This document shows positions 23,401-36,600 of a DNA stretch of 64,000 bases, piece by piece (position 1 is the first letter of the stretch; each line of letters opens with the position of its first letter). A program made the translations under genes and the position numbers. The notes beneath the pieces are model-generated. The model was not told where the DNA came from, did not search any database, and saw only the letters and a program-made list of their open reading frames with translations. Origin of the DNA: Micractinium sp. NFX-FRZ (taxonomy: Eukaryota > Chlorophyta > Trebouxiophyceae > Chlorellales > Chlorellaceae); contig JAPTJF010000179.1 of the NCBI GenBank assembly GCA_029339195.1, positions 50,803 through 114,802 of the forward strand. Direction: 5' to 3'.

Positions 23401-26400
23401 GCAGGCCCCATGATCGACCCCAACATCATCGCCAACCTGCACAACTACATCACCATCAACCCCCAGCTGGCCATTGTGGGGGAGCGTCTGCAGCTCAAGC
23501 GGCTGGTGCCCATGGCGGTGGACCGAGCCATTGTGGAGATCATCTCACCCGTGGTGGACCGCTCAGTCACCATTGCCTGCATGACCACGCAGGTGAGGAG
23601 GGGTTGGGTGGGGGTGAGGTGGGTGGGTGGGTGCAGTAAGTGGAGCGGTGTGGTTGGGCAGTCGTGGACCGGTCAGAGGTCATTGCCTGCATGACCGCAC
23701 AGGTACGGTGTTCCCCAGCTGCTGACCCTCTTCACCTCAACACCGCCTCAACTTACCGCCTCCTCACATTCCCACCACCACCGCCCACCATGCCTGCCCG
23801 CCCTTCAGGAGCTGGTGCTGAAGGACCATGCGATGGAGCCGGATGCCGAGGTGCTGCGCAAGAGCGCGCACCTGATGGTGACGGGGCTGGCGCAGAGCCT
23901 GGCGCTGGTGACGGCCAAGGAGCCGCTGCGCATCGCGGTGGCCAACAACCTGCGCGCGCTGCTCACCAACCAGCTGGATGCCAACACGCTGGAGCAGGTG
24001 GGTGGGGTGGGTGCGAGGCAGGCCGGTTGGACCTGCCAGCTGAGTGCCGAAAGCGCGGTGTGGTTTGTGGGTGAGGTAAGCCAGTTGCCACCTGCCAGCT
24101 GGATGTGGTAAGCAGGGCGCCACCAGAGGGGAGCAGCCGCGTGACGCCTGCCTGCCCTTCCTGCCGCTGCCTCTGCTTGCCCTGCGACTGCCTTCCTCTC
24201 CTCAAGGCTGCTAACCCCTTGTTGCTCCCCTGCTCCTGCCTCCCTCTCCCTCCCCAGGTGGTGGCCATGCTTGTGGCGGACAACTTGGACCTGTGCTGCC
24301 AGGTCATCGAGAAGGCCGCGGGGGAGCGTGCACAGCGCGAGATCGACGAGCGGCTGCAGGGGGCGTACGCAGCGCGGGCACGGGCCAAGGCCGCGGGCCA
24401 GCAGTTTGCCGACACCGCCCTGCTGGCAGGGCGCTTCCCTGGCGCGCTGCCCGAGGCGCTGCGCCCGCGCCCCGGGCAGCTCACGCCGCAGCAGCAGCGT
24501 GTGTACGAGGACTTTGCCCGCATCCCGCGCACTGCAGCGGCCGCGCAGCAGAGCGCGGGGCAGCCGCGCCCCCCGGGCGTGGCAGGCGGGCCTGGGGAGA
24601 ATGGCGAGCCCGGCGGCGCACCGCCTGGCACGCCCGGCATGCCCGGCGGCCCGGGGGCCGGCGATGCGGAGCAGCAGGCGGCAGCGGCTGCGGCGGGCGC
24701 CGCGGGGCTGGCGCCGCCGCACGCGGACCTGCGCTCTCGCTTCATCTCCTGGCTGCAGCGCATGGACATTGCGATTGCAAAGGACCCGCAGGCGGCGCTG
24801 GCCTCGCTGTCAGACGGCTCAGGTGGGCAACCTCACAAGACTGGTGGGGTCATATGGGGTTCGTGCCACCAAAGCAGCTGTGCAGCCGGGGCACAGCTGT
24901 TCGGGGGTTGCAGCCGGGTGCCGTGGGCAAATGGGTAGAGCTGTTGCGTGCTCCCTGCCTTTCGGGGTTGCTGCCTTGCATCCGGTCAGCTTTCGGCTCC
25001 ACTGGCTCACAGCACTGCTCACCTGCACTTGCACCCTATAACGCATCCCTCACCCTTCCCTTACGCTTCCTTTGAACCCCTCCTCCTGCAGAGGTCAAGG
25101 TGCTGGTGAGCGAGATTGCGGCCATCCCTGCCAGCGAGGCCACCGCCCTGGAGGTGGCCAAGAACATTTTTGCCAAGGTGTACCAGGGGGCGCAGTCCCG
25201 GCTGCATGTGACCGCCTATGTGGCAGCCCTGGAGGTGCTCAAGGAGACGGCGGTGCGGCGGCTGCCCGTGGAGCTGACCGCCTGGTTTGCGCAGCTGCCG
25301 GAGGACGGCAAGTTCCACAAGGACGTGGGTGAGTGCTGCAGCCAGGCCTGCTGGCTCGGAACTGGTTTGGGGAGGCCTGGCGGCTGGGGGTATGAGAGAA
25401 ATGGGAGGGGGAGACTGTGGTTGAATATGAGAGGGGAAGCTGATGGTGTTCAGAAGGTACACACGGGGTGGTTGTAAAGGCCAGGAGGTAAAGGGTGGGT
25501 GTGGATGGAGGTGGGTGGCATGTTGGAGACCAGGCTGAAGGCGCGCTCCGCCAGCGTCCCGCCCTCTGCCCCTGCATCCTGGGTCACGCTCTGGCACCCT
25601 CCCTGCACCACCCCCTGACCCCGCCCTCCCGGCCCACCGCGTGCCCATCCCTGCAGGCGAGGCGCTGCTGCGCGGCGGCCTCCTGTACCTGCCCGACCTC
25701 GACCTCTACCTCGCAAAGGTGCCCGCCCGCCTGCCTGCCTGCCTACCAACTAGATTACTGTGCTGCTGCCGCTGCCGCTGCTGGCACTATGTTGCTGCCG
25801 CTGCCGCTTCTGCTGCCGCTATGTTGCTGCCGCTGACGCTTCTACTGCCGCCATTGCCGGCGCTGTTGCTTCTACTGCTGCTGCTGCTGCTGCTTGTCGC
25901 CCACCCTCTGCTCTACTGCCGCCCACCTCGGTGCTCCCCCGCAGGTGCTGGCTGGCCCCCGCTACCAGCTGGCCGCCGAGTTCAGCCTGCACCTGGTGCA
26001 GCAGTGCTGCGTGGTGGAGCCTGTGGTGGGCGCTGCTGACCTGGCGCACACGCTGGAGGTGCTGTCCAAGCTGGCCACGCGCGTCAGCGGGGGCAACGCC
26101 GTGCTGCAGCTGGTGGAGGAGGCGCGGCGCGTCAGCCTGTGAGTGGGGCAGGGAGGGCTGAGTTGGGGAGGTTGCATGGGCAGGCATGGTGAGTGGAGGG
26201 GGCGGGAGGGATGCGCTTGCTGTGGCTGCTGGCCAATGGAGGCGCCTGGGACTGGGGGGCCTAGCTCGGACCTGCTGCATGCTGCTGCACCCATCATGCA
26301 CTCTGCAATGGCTTTACCCCTTCACCTCACCTCACCCACACCCTTGGCCCCGCCTCCGCAGGCTGCGTGCGGGCAAGCCGCTCCCCGCTGCTGCCCCCGC

Positions 26401-29400
26401 CCCGCTGCCCGAGGGCCCCAAGGACCCCCCCCAGCTGGTTGAGTCCATCATGAAGCTGTTTGACCGCTGGGCGCGGCTGCTGGAGGAGGCGCCCCAGGAG
26501 AAGGTGCACGCGCCGTTTGTGACGGAGCTGCAGCAGGCTGGATTCCTCAAGGTGAGGCACTGCTGCGCAACAGGGTTGTGTCTGCATGAGTGGCACGGTG
26601 TCAGGGCAGGCAAGGAGGCAGTCTGCAAAATAGAATGTTGGCAGGGAGGGTGCCAAGGGTAGAGCTGAAGCCCGCTGGCTTTGTCAAGGCGGGCGATAAG
26701 TCTCTGTTGCCAGTACGGTGTGCACCTTTCACAAGTCGCTGCTGCCTCGCGTCCCCCCTCCTCCTCTTTCGCCTCCCTCTCAGGGCGACGACATGACCGA
26801 GCGCTTCCTGCGCATCATGATCCAGCTGGCGGTGCAGCACTGCCTGCGCAGCGAGGCGGCAGCCGCCGCCAACCTGCCCCCCGGCGCCCCCCGCCCCACC
26901 GCCCTCTCCTTCATTGCTGTGGACGCCGCTGTCCGCCTGTTTGTGTGCCTCATCACACAGCACGGCGGCGGCCCCTCGCTGTTCACCAAGGTGGGAGGGG
27001 TGCCCCTGCCTTTAACAGCGCACTGCCGCTGCCCCCTGCCCTTGCTCCCCTGCCTGTGGTATCATGCCTGCACACCACACCCCTGGGCTCCACCCTCCAA
27101 TGCCCCTGCGCCGTTGCTGCCTGCACCCTCCTCACCGCTGCACCTCGCCCGCCCTGCCTCTGCCTCCCCACCTTTGGCCTTGCTGCAACCAACTGAACCG
27201 CCTCTTTGTACCGCTGTACTGCCCTCGTACCTGTATCCGTACCGCAGGTGCTGGGCATCCTGGCCACGGTGCTGCAGCGGGACGCGGATGAGCGGGGGGG
27301 CGCCTTCAACGGCCGCCCCTACTTCCGCATGTGCGTCGGCTTCCTGGCGGAGCTGTCGCCGGCGGACCCGGCCACCGACGACGCGGGGCTGCAGTACCTG
27401 CAGGTGCGGGGCGTGTGTGTGTGTGTGTGGAGGGTGGGGGGTGCAGGCAGCGGGGAAACGCAGGCAGAAACACTGTGTGAAACTTAGCCTTCTCTGTTTG
27501 TCGTGAGGGGGCAGTGTTGGTGGAGCTGGGGGTGGCGCCATGCGGGAGCTGGGGTGGGAGTCAGCACTGGGGGAGGGTTTTTATCAAATCAAGTGGTGCC
27601 CCGCAGCATCATACTTGCCGTTCTCCTGCCGCCCCTGCCACACGCTCACCCTCCCCCCTTCCCCCCACTTGCCTGCCCTCCCTCCCGCAGGCCATGGCGG
27701 CGTTCCTGTACGCCACGCGCGCCCTCAAGGTCCCCGCCTTTGCCTTCCCCTGGCTGCAACTGGTGGCGGACAAGCGGCTGATGCCGCGCCTGCTGGCGGC
27801 ACCCGGCCACCGCGGCTGGGGCTCCTACCTGCAGCTGGTCCTGGTGCAGCTGCGCTTCCTGGAGCCCTTTTTGCGCAACGCCGAGCTGACGGACGCCGTG
27901 CGCCTGCTGTACAAGGGCACCCTCCGGGTGCTGCTGCTGCTGCTCCACGACTTCCCGGAGCTGCTGTGCGAGTTCCACTTCCACCTGTGCGACGTCATCC
28001 CGCCCTCATGCATCCAGGTATGGGGGGACGGTGCTGGTGTGGGGTGGGGTGCGGTTCCGTTGTGTGGATGCGTGTGGGTGGGCGGGTGGTACAGCGCACA
28101 GGAGGCAGGCTGGGCGCTGCAGGACGCATGTGGTGGTGCTGCTGTCAGCCCCCGGCCCTCCCTCCCTCCTGCCAGACCCTTTGCCTTCTCCCAACCTGGG
28201 GCTACCTACGATTCCTCCATCCCACCTCCTCTGCCCTCCCTCCCTCTTCCAGATGCGCAACCTGGTGCTGTCCGCGTTCCCCCGCGCCATGCGCCTCCCC
28301 GACCCCTTCACCCCCAACCTCAAGGTCGACCTCCTCCCCGAGATCGCCTCCCCGCCGCGCTTCGTCCCCGCCCCCGACGCCCTGCTGCCGGCGCCGCTGC
28401 GCGCTGAGGTGGACGCCTACCTGGCAAGCCAGGGCCCACCCAACTTCCTGATGGGCCTCCGCTCCCGCCTCACCCTCAGCCCCTCTGACGCCCTGGTGTG
28501 CGGCACCAAGTACAACGTGCCCCTCATCAACGCGCTGGCATTCTACGTGGGCATCCGGGCGGTGGAGGCGGCGGCGCCCAAGCCGGGCACCTCCCCCGCC
28601 ATGGCCACGCCCCACATGGAGCTGTTCCAGCACCTGCTCAGGGACCTGGACACGGGTGAGCGGCAGGGGGCAGGGGGTGTGTGGCGGTGCAGGGGGGATT
28701 TGGGGCCTGGGCTGTCATACGATAGAGCCACGCTGAGGGGCAAGAAGGCGCAGCAGCGATGTGGGCGGGCGGCAAGTGATGGGTGGGCGCATTCAGCGGC
28801 TGGGGTGCCGTCCTTGTTGTCGCCCGCTCAATGCTCCGCCCTTTACTGGCGCCTCACTTTCTCGCCGCCTTACTCACCGTCCCTCTCCCCTCTCCCACCT
28901 CCCAACCCCCCCCCACCTGCAGAGGGGCGGTACTTGTTCATCAACGCCCTGGCCAACCACCTGCGCTTCCCCAACGCCCACACCCACTACTTCTCCTGCG
29001 CCCTGCTCTTCCTCTTCACCGAGGCGGGGTCGGAGCTCATCCAGGAGCAGATCACGCGCGTGCTGCTGGAGAGGCTGATCGTCAACAGGTGTGTGTGGGG
29101 GGGGCGACGGCAGGGCCGGGTGGGCCAGGGTTGCGCTCATTACTGCGCAGGGTTCCAAGGTGGGGAGGATATTGTGGGCCGACGAGCCTCGTCGGTCATG
29201 GGGGCAGCGCAGAAGCCAGGGAGCTGAGGTGGCGGTGGGGTGGCTGGAGATATTTGAGGGCAGCTGGCTAGGACATGTATCAGTGACCTTCTCCCCGTGC
29301 TCTTTCGCACCTGCTCCGCCTGCTCCTCACTGCCATGCACCCACCGTGCGCTCACCACACCCTCTGCCCCGTGCCCACGCCCCCCCGCAGGCCGCACCCC

Positions 29401-29613
29401 TGGGGCCTGCTCATCACCTTCATCGAGCTGATCAAGAACCCGCGCTACTCCTTCTGGAGCCACGCCTTCACGCGCGTGGCGCCGGAGATTGAGCGGCTGT
29501 TTGAGAGCGTGGCGCGCAGCTGCATGGGGCCGCAGGTCGCGGCGGCGGCAGCGGGCGGCGTTGGCGGCGGCAAGGACGACGCGCCGGCACCACCGGGGAC
29601 CATGCTGGCATAG
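17500..29613 (+). CDS. NOT1: CCR4-NOT complex scaffold subunit NOT1 (CNOT1)
   Basis: NOT1 is the scaffold of the CCR4-NOT deadenylase, which shortens mRNA tails. The 26-exon model gives 1,984 residues with consistent phase: 17500-18234, 18496-18660, 19014-19214, 19405-19639, 19809-19876, 20093-20219, 20422-20621, 20814-21125, 21392-21532, 21812-22024, 22269-22472, 22793-22897, 23091-23232, 23405-23592, 23809-23997, 24258-24822, 25092-25328, 25657-25718, 25945-26138, 26362-26551, 26784-26990, 27248-27403, 27691-28017, 28253-28655, 28923-29088, 29391-29613. Residues 1-370 match the end of the N-terminal HEAT block ([19 protein letters not shown]). About 445-577 is the next HEAT/MIF4G block ([20 protein letters not shown]). 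About 681-900 is the CAF1-binding MIF4G domain ([20 protein letters not shown]). About 950-1100 is the CAF40-binding region, and about 1560-1984 the NOT-module domain ([20 protein letters not shown]). Roughly 270 residues usual at the N-terminus are not seen. Residues 1120-1240 are a Gly/Pro/Ala-rich linker. Confidence 0.93.
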
Positions 29614-30512
29614 CGAGCCGTGCCCGCTGGGGCGCGCAGCCCTTGCCGGGCTGGCTGGATGATTGGGGGCGCCGCCGCCGGGCAGGCGACGGCCCAACTT
29701 GGCCTGGCCCGAATGGGTGGCCGGATGGTCTGGCGTGGCACCGTTCCCAGGGGACAGTGTGCAGCTGCGATGTAGCTGCAACGCACTGCTGCTAGCAGTG
29801 TGGCAGCTGTGTCATTTGACGGCGCATGGTGCCCGCCCTGCACCTGTGCTGGCGCCGGCGGCTCAGCATGCCTGCCCGGTGGCAGCTGCTTTGTTCGTGC
29901 TCACATCTCCCCGTGTTAGTACACCTCGGTACCACCCGCCACCCCGTTTGGGCCCTGCCTGTTTTGACTCACAGATTTCTAGGCTCCAACCCCTGACTGC
30001 GCAGTTTTCACCTCACCTACCCCCTTCTGCTGCTGCTCTCACGCTCGCGCTTGCCTGCTGCTGCACCTGTGGCATTTGCGATGGCTCGGCCTCTCTGCCT
30101 CCCGACTGTTTGCTTCCTCGCTTGCTTGCTCCTTCGCTCGTTGCTTTGTATTCTCGCCCCATCATGCTCAACACTCATGTAAATTAGCCGACAGCCCTTT
30201 GTCACACATGGGGCATTGAGGAAGGAGGAGCGGCCGGCACCTGGATCACCCATTTCTACTGTGCATGCTTTGCTCTGTCAAGCAGTGCAATGTTGTTGGG
30301 GTGGCTAGGTCTGCAAAAGGCTGCTGCCCTGGTTTGTGGCTACCGTCTGCTGTGCCTGCTGCCCTTCCAGCCCAGTCGGCCTTGGATGCCTCGCGCCAGG
30401 CGCCTTCTGCAGCCCCTGCCCGCCCGCCTGTGCGTTCAGGCTGCTGCAGAGCCCCTGCGGGTCTCGGTGCGGACGGTCGCTTGGCGAGGAAGTGAGAAGC
30501 GCGAGTGGCGAG
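29614..30512. other. NOT1 3' flank and SWIM-gene 5' flank
   Basis: Contains the NOT1 3' untranslated region and the short upstream region of the SWIM gene. The only clear signal is TGTAA at 30178. Open frames here have no supporting motifs. Confidence 0.5.
30178..30182 (+). terminator. TGTAA poly(A) signal for NOT1
   Basis: TGTAA lies 565 bases after the NOT1 stop codon, within the usual distance for green-algal 3' untranslated regions. Confidence 0.55.
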
Positions 30513-33187
30513 ATGGCGGGGGTAAGGCCACTGAGCCTCGAGCCTCGCCTAGCCTGCGGCGGGTGCACGCTGTGACAGCTCGTGGCACTTCTGCTCACCC
30601 TGTCGCCCGCTGTCCGCCGCCGCCGCCACCGCCGCCGCCGCCGTGCCTCCCACCTGCTGCCTGGCCCTTGTTTGCAGGTGAGTGAGGAGGCAGTGAGTAT
30701 CAACTTGGACAGTGTGTCTGGCGTCCTTGAACTTGCGGCGTACAGAATGAAAGACCGCAAGAAAGCAGAGAGGTTCCTGGCACGGGCCAAGGCTGAGATC
30801 CTTGGTGGCGGCAAGCTGTTTGATGCCACGTACTCGCCTGAGACACAGAAGCTGACGGGGCAGGCGGCGGGAACCGAGGAGAAGCCGTATCAGGTGGGGC
30901 GGGGCAGGGTGGGGCAGATGTGCAGCGCTGTGTAATGAATGAATGAATGGATGATGTGGCGCGACGGGCAGGGAAGTGTGGTTGAGCTGGCGGGCGGGGG
31001 AGGATTGACAGCAGGTGAGCAGGCACCCGGGGCAGGGAGTGGGAGGTGAGCAGGCACGCTGGGCAGCCATGGCAGGCAGGTGGGCATGCAGGGCATGGCA
31101 GAGCACCAGTCAGGATGGACCCAGAGTGGAGGTCTGTGCCCAAGGCGCGTGCAAGAACATGCAACAGGAGAGCCATGAGGACCGAGGGGGCCAGGGATGC
31201 CCGCCGGGTGGCTCATCATGGCAGCAGCACCTCTTCCCCTCCCTGGCCTCCTGCACTGACCCTCCCCCTACCATTACCCGTGGACCCTCCATTCCCTTGC
31301 CTTGGCTGCACTGACCCTCATGTGTCTCGCAGCCCTGCCCGCTCCCCTGCTCCCCTCCACGCCCCCTCCCCCGCAGGTCAGCATCTCCCTGCAGACCCAC
31401 GAGGAGGGCAGGGAGTACCCCGACTGGGCAGAGTCGCACTGCACCTGCAAGTTTGCTGAGGGCAACAACCTGTGCAAGCACATCCTGGCGCTGCTGCTGG
31501 CCAGGCTGGACCAGGGCACCTGGCAGGCAGCACAGAGCGCGCAGCCGGCGGTCGCGGCGGCAGTAGCACAGCCGGCTGCGGGGTGGGCAGGCGGGATGCA
31601 AGGGGAAGCGGGGGGGCAGGCTCCTCGTGCGGCGGCAGCAGCAGCGGCCATTGCCAGGGCGGCGGCAGCGGCGGTCACCCCACCAGCACAGGCGGTCGCG
31701 GGGCAGGCGGGCAGGATGCAAGGGAATGCGGGAGCCCAGGCTCCCGGTGCGGCGGCAGCGGCGGCGGCCATTGCCAGGGCAGCTGCTGCAGGCGCCGCGG
31801 GCGGTGCAGCACCCAAGCGCAAGCGTGCGCTGCCCGGGGTGCTGGCAGCAGCAGTCGCGTGAGTGCCCGCCTCGAAAGCAATGGCAATGCTGTGCCGTGT
31901 TGCTAGGCATGCACATGCTGCGGTGTGCGCCTCTGTTGTTGCCACCATCCCTACGGCTGTGCTTTAACCAGGTGGCCTGCATGTGGGCTCCACCAAACTG
32001 CTGTCTGTCCCTTTCCTGCTGGCGGATGCAGGCCTGCTGCCAAAAAGGGGCGAGGGGCAGCTGTCAATAAAGAACCAGCCAAGGCAGCACCCAAGACGCC
32101 CAAGGCAGCTGCAGCCAAAGCGCCATGGGGTGGCGCTCATAAGCGCCAGACAGCCGGGGCACAGACAGCAGCGGAAGCAGCGGCAGGAGCACCATTGCCA
32201 GCAGCAGGGGCACCATTTGTGGTCCGCCACAGGTGCGGCAAGCTGGGTGCCCGTTCTGCCAGCCCAGTCTGCTGTCCAGGTCCCCTGCCTGCTCGCCTGC
32301 CTGCCTGCCTGCCTGCCTGTTGAGCCTGCCTGCCTACCCAACCTGCCCTCCTGCCCCACAACCGCTCGCTCGCCGCTCACCCTGCCCACCCCGCCTGCCC
32401 CCTCCTCCCCCAGGCTGCGTGGCCGGGAGCTGCTGGTGGACAGCGATGAGGAACTGATGCGGCAGGTGGGGGGGCGGGGCAGGGGGGAGGCTAGGGGTTC
32501 TGCTGCACTGCTTCTTGGATCTGAGGTACCACCAGTAGTGCACCAGGGGAAGAGGCTGGGGCTCAAACAGTCATGATGAGGGGGTGAGGTAGGTGAGGAC
32601 GGGGGGGTGAAGTGTTACCAGCCTGTTGACCAACCGTGCGTCCCAGCTTGTACCCAGTGCTCTACTGCTCGACTCCTTTGCCCACCCGACTGCCTGGCCG
32701 CCTGCCTGCCCACCTGGCTACCGACCCGCCTGCCCACCCTTCCTGCCCACCCTGCCTTCCCACGTGCCTGAAGTGCCGTGAGGTGCTTACCAAGAAGGCA
32801 GCCGAGCCCACAGCAGCCGTGGCAGCGCCTGGGCAGGTGGATGAGGAGCGCAGGCTGCGGCAGGCTTCAGCAGACACACAAGAGCTGGAGGCGGAGCTGG
32901 AGGCGGGGCAGGAGCAGGAGCAGGTGGCGCCACCTGCCCAGCAGCTGCAGCAGTCGCAGCATGCGATGGAGCAGCAGGAGTCGATGACGCAGCAGCAGAA
33001 GCAGCCCATGGCGCAGCAAGAACAGCAGCAGCAGCCGATGCAAGAAGAACAGCAGGAGGAGCAGCAGCAGGCAGCTTCCCTGGCGTTGCAGGCGCCAGAG
33101 GGGGAGCTGCCTCCACCTGGTGCTGGGCCTGCCGAGCCCAGCCAGGTCAACCTCTCACTGTTTGACGCGCTCTTTGGCACAGGCTGA
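30513..33187 (+). CDS. SWIM zinc-finger protein with Ala- and Gln-rich tail
   Basis: Six exons: 30513-30521 (only Met-Ala-Gly), 30678-30893, 31377-31858, 32032-32232, 32414-32465 and 32783-33187, giving about 454 residues. The N-terminal 110 residues are well ordered (VLELAAYRMKDRKKAERFL, KYP-like EKPYQ, VSISLQTHEEG). They lead into CTCKFAEGNNLCKHILALLL, a SWIM finger (Cys-X-Cys...Cys-X-His) at about residues 97-111; SWIM fingers bind DNA or proteins. After that come imperfect repeats of Ala-rich blocks (about 130-230), a Lys/Ala/Pro segment resembling histone-H1-like tails, the acidic piece LVDSDEELMRQ, and a Gln-rich end closing with NLSLFDALFGTG. The last acceptor (before 32783) is a guess. 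The tandem layout after NOT1 suggests nothing about function. It could be a DNA-repair SWIM protein of the SWS1 kind or a chromatin factor. Confidence 0.7.
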
Positions 33188-33615
33188 AAGTGCACGCAGG
33201 TGCCCTCCTCCAGTAGTAAATGCCTCACATCTGGGAGTCCATGTTTCTTCTGCGCAGTATCGACGTGAGCTGCCAGCAGTGCTGGGAGGTGGGTGGGCGC
33301 TTGGGTCCACCATGAGCCCATGAGGGCTGGGGGGTGGTTCACTGCAGGTCAACTATCTGGCTCCTGGCGTCACAATAAAGCCAAGTGCCAGTCAGATTAA
33401 CGGAGTTCTGTATGTGCAGCTCAGTGCGTGGGCTGAACGGTGTGCTCATGTGGCGCCGCAGCATGGCGCCCGCTGCATGGCGGCAGCGGCAGCGTGGCGG
33501 TAGGCTAACGCCTGTGCACTTCTCAATTGTATGATTCTTCAGCTCTCCTTGGGTCTTCGTGGGCGGTGCTAGAGAACACACTGCCGTTCCCGCGGGCAAA
33601 GCAGTTGGCGCGGAA
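33188..33615. other. Intergenic
   Basis: Between the SWIM gene and the GHKL/metallopeptidase gene on the same strand. No TGTAA, TATA box or supported open frame was seen. Confidence 0.5.
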
Positions 33616-36600
33616 ATGGGACAGGCCGCCTCAGCGCCTCGGGCCCAAGCCAGCTCAGGGAAAGAGAATGCGCTGCAGAGGTGAGGGGGCACGTCCAACA
33701 AGGCGCCCCCGGACCAGCATTCCGCGCCCTGGCGCCGGCCGCTGCTCGCCCCAACCGCTGGCGTTGCCGACCGCCTGCTGCTGTCACCTTGCCCGCTCGG
33801 CTCACGTACCATCTGCTGATCCCCGTATCTGCTACTCAGGAAGGAGCCTGAGACGGTGGTAGCACTCAAGAAGCAGCGGCTGAGCGTGGCGGGCGGCAAC
33901 AGGGCCACGACGAACCGCCGGGAGACGAGAGACGCCGCGGATGCGGGGCCCGCCACCGCTGGCCTGCCTCAGCTGCAGCACCCAGAGCTGCCACAGCGCC
34001 CACCTGCGGGCCTGCAGTCAGCGTCGCAGCGCGCGGTCAGCGAGTGGGTGCAGCGCCTGCCAGCACCCGCGTCGCTGCGGGAGGAGGAGCGGCGCCAGCA
34101 GGGCAAGGCGTCCATTCTGAAGGCCCTCAACATGCGCCCCGACTACGGCGCGCAGACCATGAGGAGCGGCATTCGAGAGCTCACACAGAATTGGATCGAC
34201 CGCTGCAATGCAGTGGCAGCCTGCCAAGCACCCGGCGCCCAGGTGTGCATGGGCAGCATAGTGTGACCGCCAGCACCCACGTGCCCGTGCCTGTTGGGTA
34301 GCACCCATCAATGCGAGGGCTCAGTTCTGGGTGGGTGCCGCCCTCATGGTGCAAGCTTGGCAGTGAATCTGAATAATACAGCCCTGCTTTGGCCTGCGCC
34401 CTCTCCCGCTCGCCTTGCAGGTGCGCAGCGTGCACTGGGCCCCTGCACCCGCTGAGCCTGCAGGACCCGCTGCCGCTGCTGCAGCTGCCCCTGCCGCCCC
34501 CGTCGCCCTGCCAGCTGGGTGCTTTGCCCAAGCCCTGGTGGCAGAGCCGCCGTCTGGCGCAGGTGGCGCATCCATGCTGCTGGGCTACATAGCTGCTGTG
34601 CAGAACCCAGCTGGGCAGCTCTGCTTCCAGCTGTGTAACTTTGGCACCGCTTTGGGCATGGAAATGCTGACGCTGGGCACCTCGGGCAAGCGCGGCGCGG
34701 GGAGCAGCGCAGCGGGCGCGTTTGGGGACGGCATGAAGGTGAGGCCGCCTGCCTGCCCTGGGCAGTAGCGGGCTGCAAAGGTGTTGCAGCTATCTCTGCG
34801 GCGCTGGGGACTTGTTGTTGGGTGGCTGATGCCTTGTGATGGGTGTACGCACATTACTGCACACGCCACAGCCCCGGGCCTGCCCCCTCTCATTCACAAC
34901 CTCGATTCCTTCCTGCACTGCCCTGCAGACCGAGGCCAACAGCCTGGTGGCCCAGGGCGCTGTACTGACCATCAGCACCGCCAACTGCGTGTGGAGCTTT
35001 GAACACAAGGCAAGGCGGTCCCTGCCTGCCTGCCTGCAGCTGCCTGCCTGCCTGCTCAGTGCCCGCTTGCCTCCCCTGGCTGGCCAGAACATTGCCCTGC
35101 CCACTGCCTCCACCGTACCATCCAACTCCATTGCTCGCCCGCTGTCCTCGCTCTTCCCGTGGGCAGGTGCTGGACGACTGCCCCTCCTCGCAGCTGTGTG
35201 TCACCTCCTCCGCCTTCCAGGGGCACCAGCCCGACACGGTTGTGCTGGTGGCTGGGGCCAAGGCGGAATGGTTCCGCAAGGAGGATTACTTGCAGCTGCA
35301 GGTGCGGTAGTGGGTTGTGTGGGTGCGATCTGGGGGCCTGCAGGTGGGACAGAAAGTCAGAGGTTGGCAAGCAGTTGTTGGGAGCGGTTGAGACGAGCTG
35401 CACCGTTTGCCACGACTGCCCTGCTGCGTGCTCATGCCTGCATGCTGTCCCGCGCTGCCGCCCAGCTGCCATTGCCGTGCAGCTGTCACTCAGCTTCTTG
35501 CTGAGCAACTGCTTGCTGCCCCTGGGCCCTGTTTTGACTCCTTCCTGCAGATGCCCTACGAGAGCCTGCGCATGGAGCCTGAGGACCGGCACCAAGTGTC
35601 GGGCATCGAGGTGCTCACAGACCCACGCTTCCACGGCAAGGTGTATGTGCGCGGCATCTTCTTCCAGGTACGTTCTGGCCATGGGGCTGCGCTGCAGATG
35701 TGTGGGTGCAGGGGTGCTCACTTGCTGTGCGTGCTGTGGGTGCTGTGGTCGTTCAGGTGGCTGTGGTGGCGTTGACACAGAGGAAGGCCCCACGATGCAC
35801 CCTCTGCCCCACCAGTCAGCATGATGCTTTGGGCAGGCAACCCAGGGTTGGCGCTGCCCCGCCCCTGCTGCAGGCAAACACCAACCTGGCGGGCATGGGG
35901 CTGAACTATCTGGGCGGGGTGGAGACGTTTGGCATCCTGGGCATCGGGCGCGACAGAAACCACCTCAAGGTGCTTTCACCACCCCATTTCTTGTCACTTT
36001 TTGGTGGTTCGGTTGGGTGGCAGCGCAGCTGCAGGTGGTGTGTGCACTCTGCCAGTGTCTTCCTGCACCCCGTGCACTGCTGACAGGCCCGGCATGAAGG
36101 CTTCTTGAGCCAGCACTCTCCCAACCCCACCTCCCGTACTTGCCCCTGATGCAGCTGGACAAGCTGGTGGCTGCCCTGCCCGTGCTGGCCAAGCACCTGC
36201 ACGACTCTGGGAAGGCTGAGGAGGAGGAGCGCCTGCTGGGCCTGCTGCTGGACCAGTTGCAGCTGTCCACCGGCAGCAACGCAGCGCGTCACATCTACTG
36301 GTACCAAGACACCCCACCAGCCGGCAAGGTGACTGCGGCCGTCTGTATCTTGCTGCCCAGTGCGCTGCCTTGCATGCCTCTTCCTGCTTGACCTGGCGCA
36401 GGTGCTGGCCAGCACCTGTGTTTCTTCACAATGCCCTGCACGGTGCTGCGCTGCTGCTCACCCCTGCTTCCCCTGTCCCTCTCCTCCGCCTTCCCTCCCG
36501 CGCTCCTCCCCTGCCGCCCAGGTGTTCAAGTATTCCCAGGGCCTGTGCCACACCACCGACCGGCTGGTGGAGGTGTTCAAGCAGCGGCACGGAGACAACG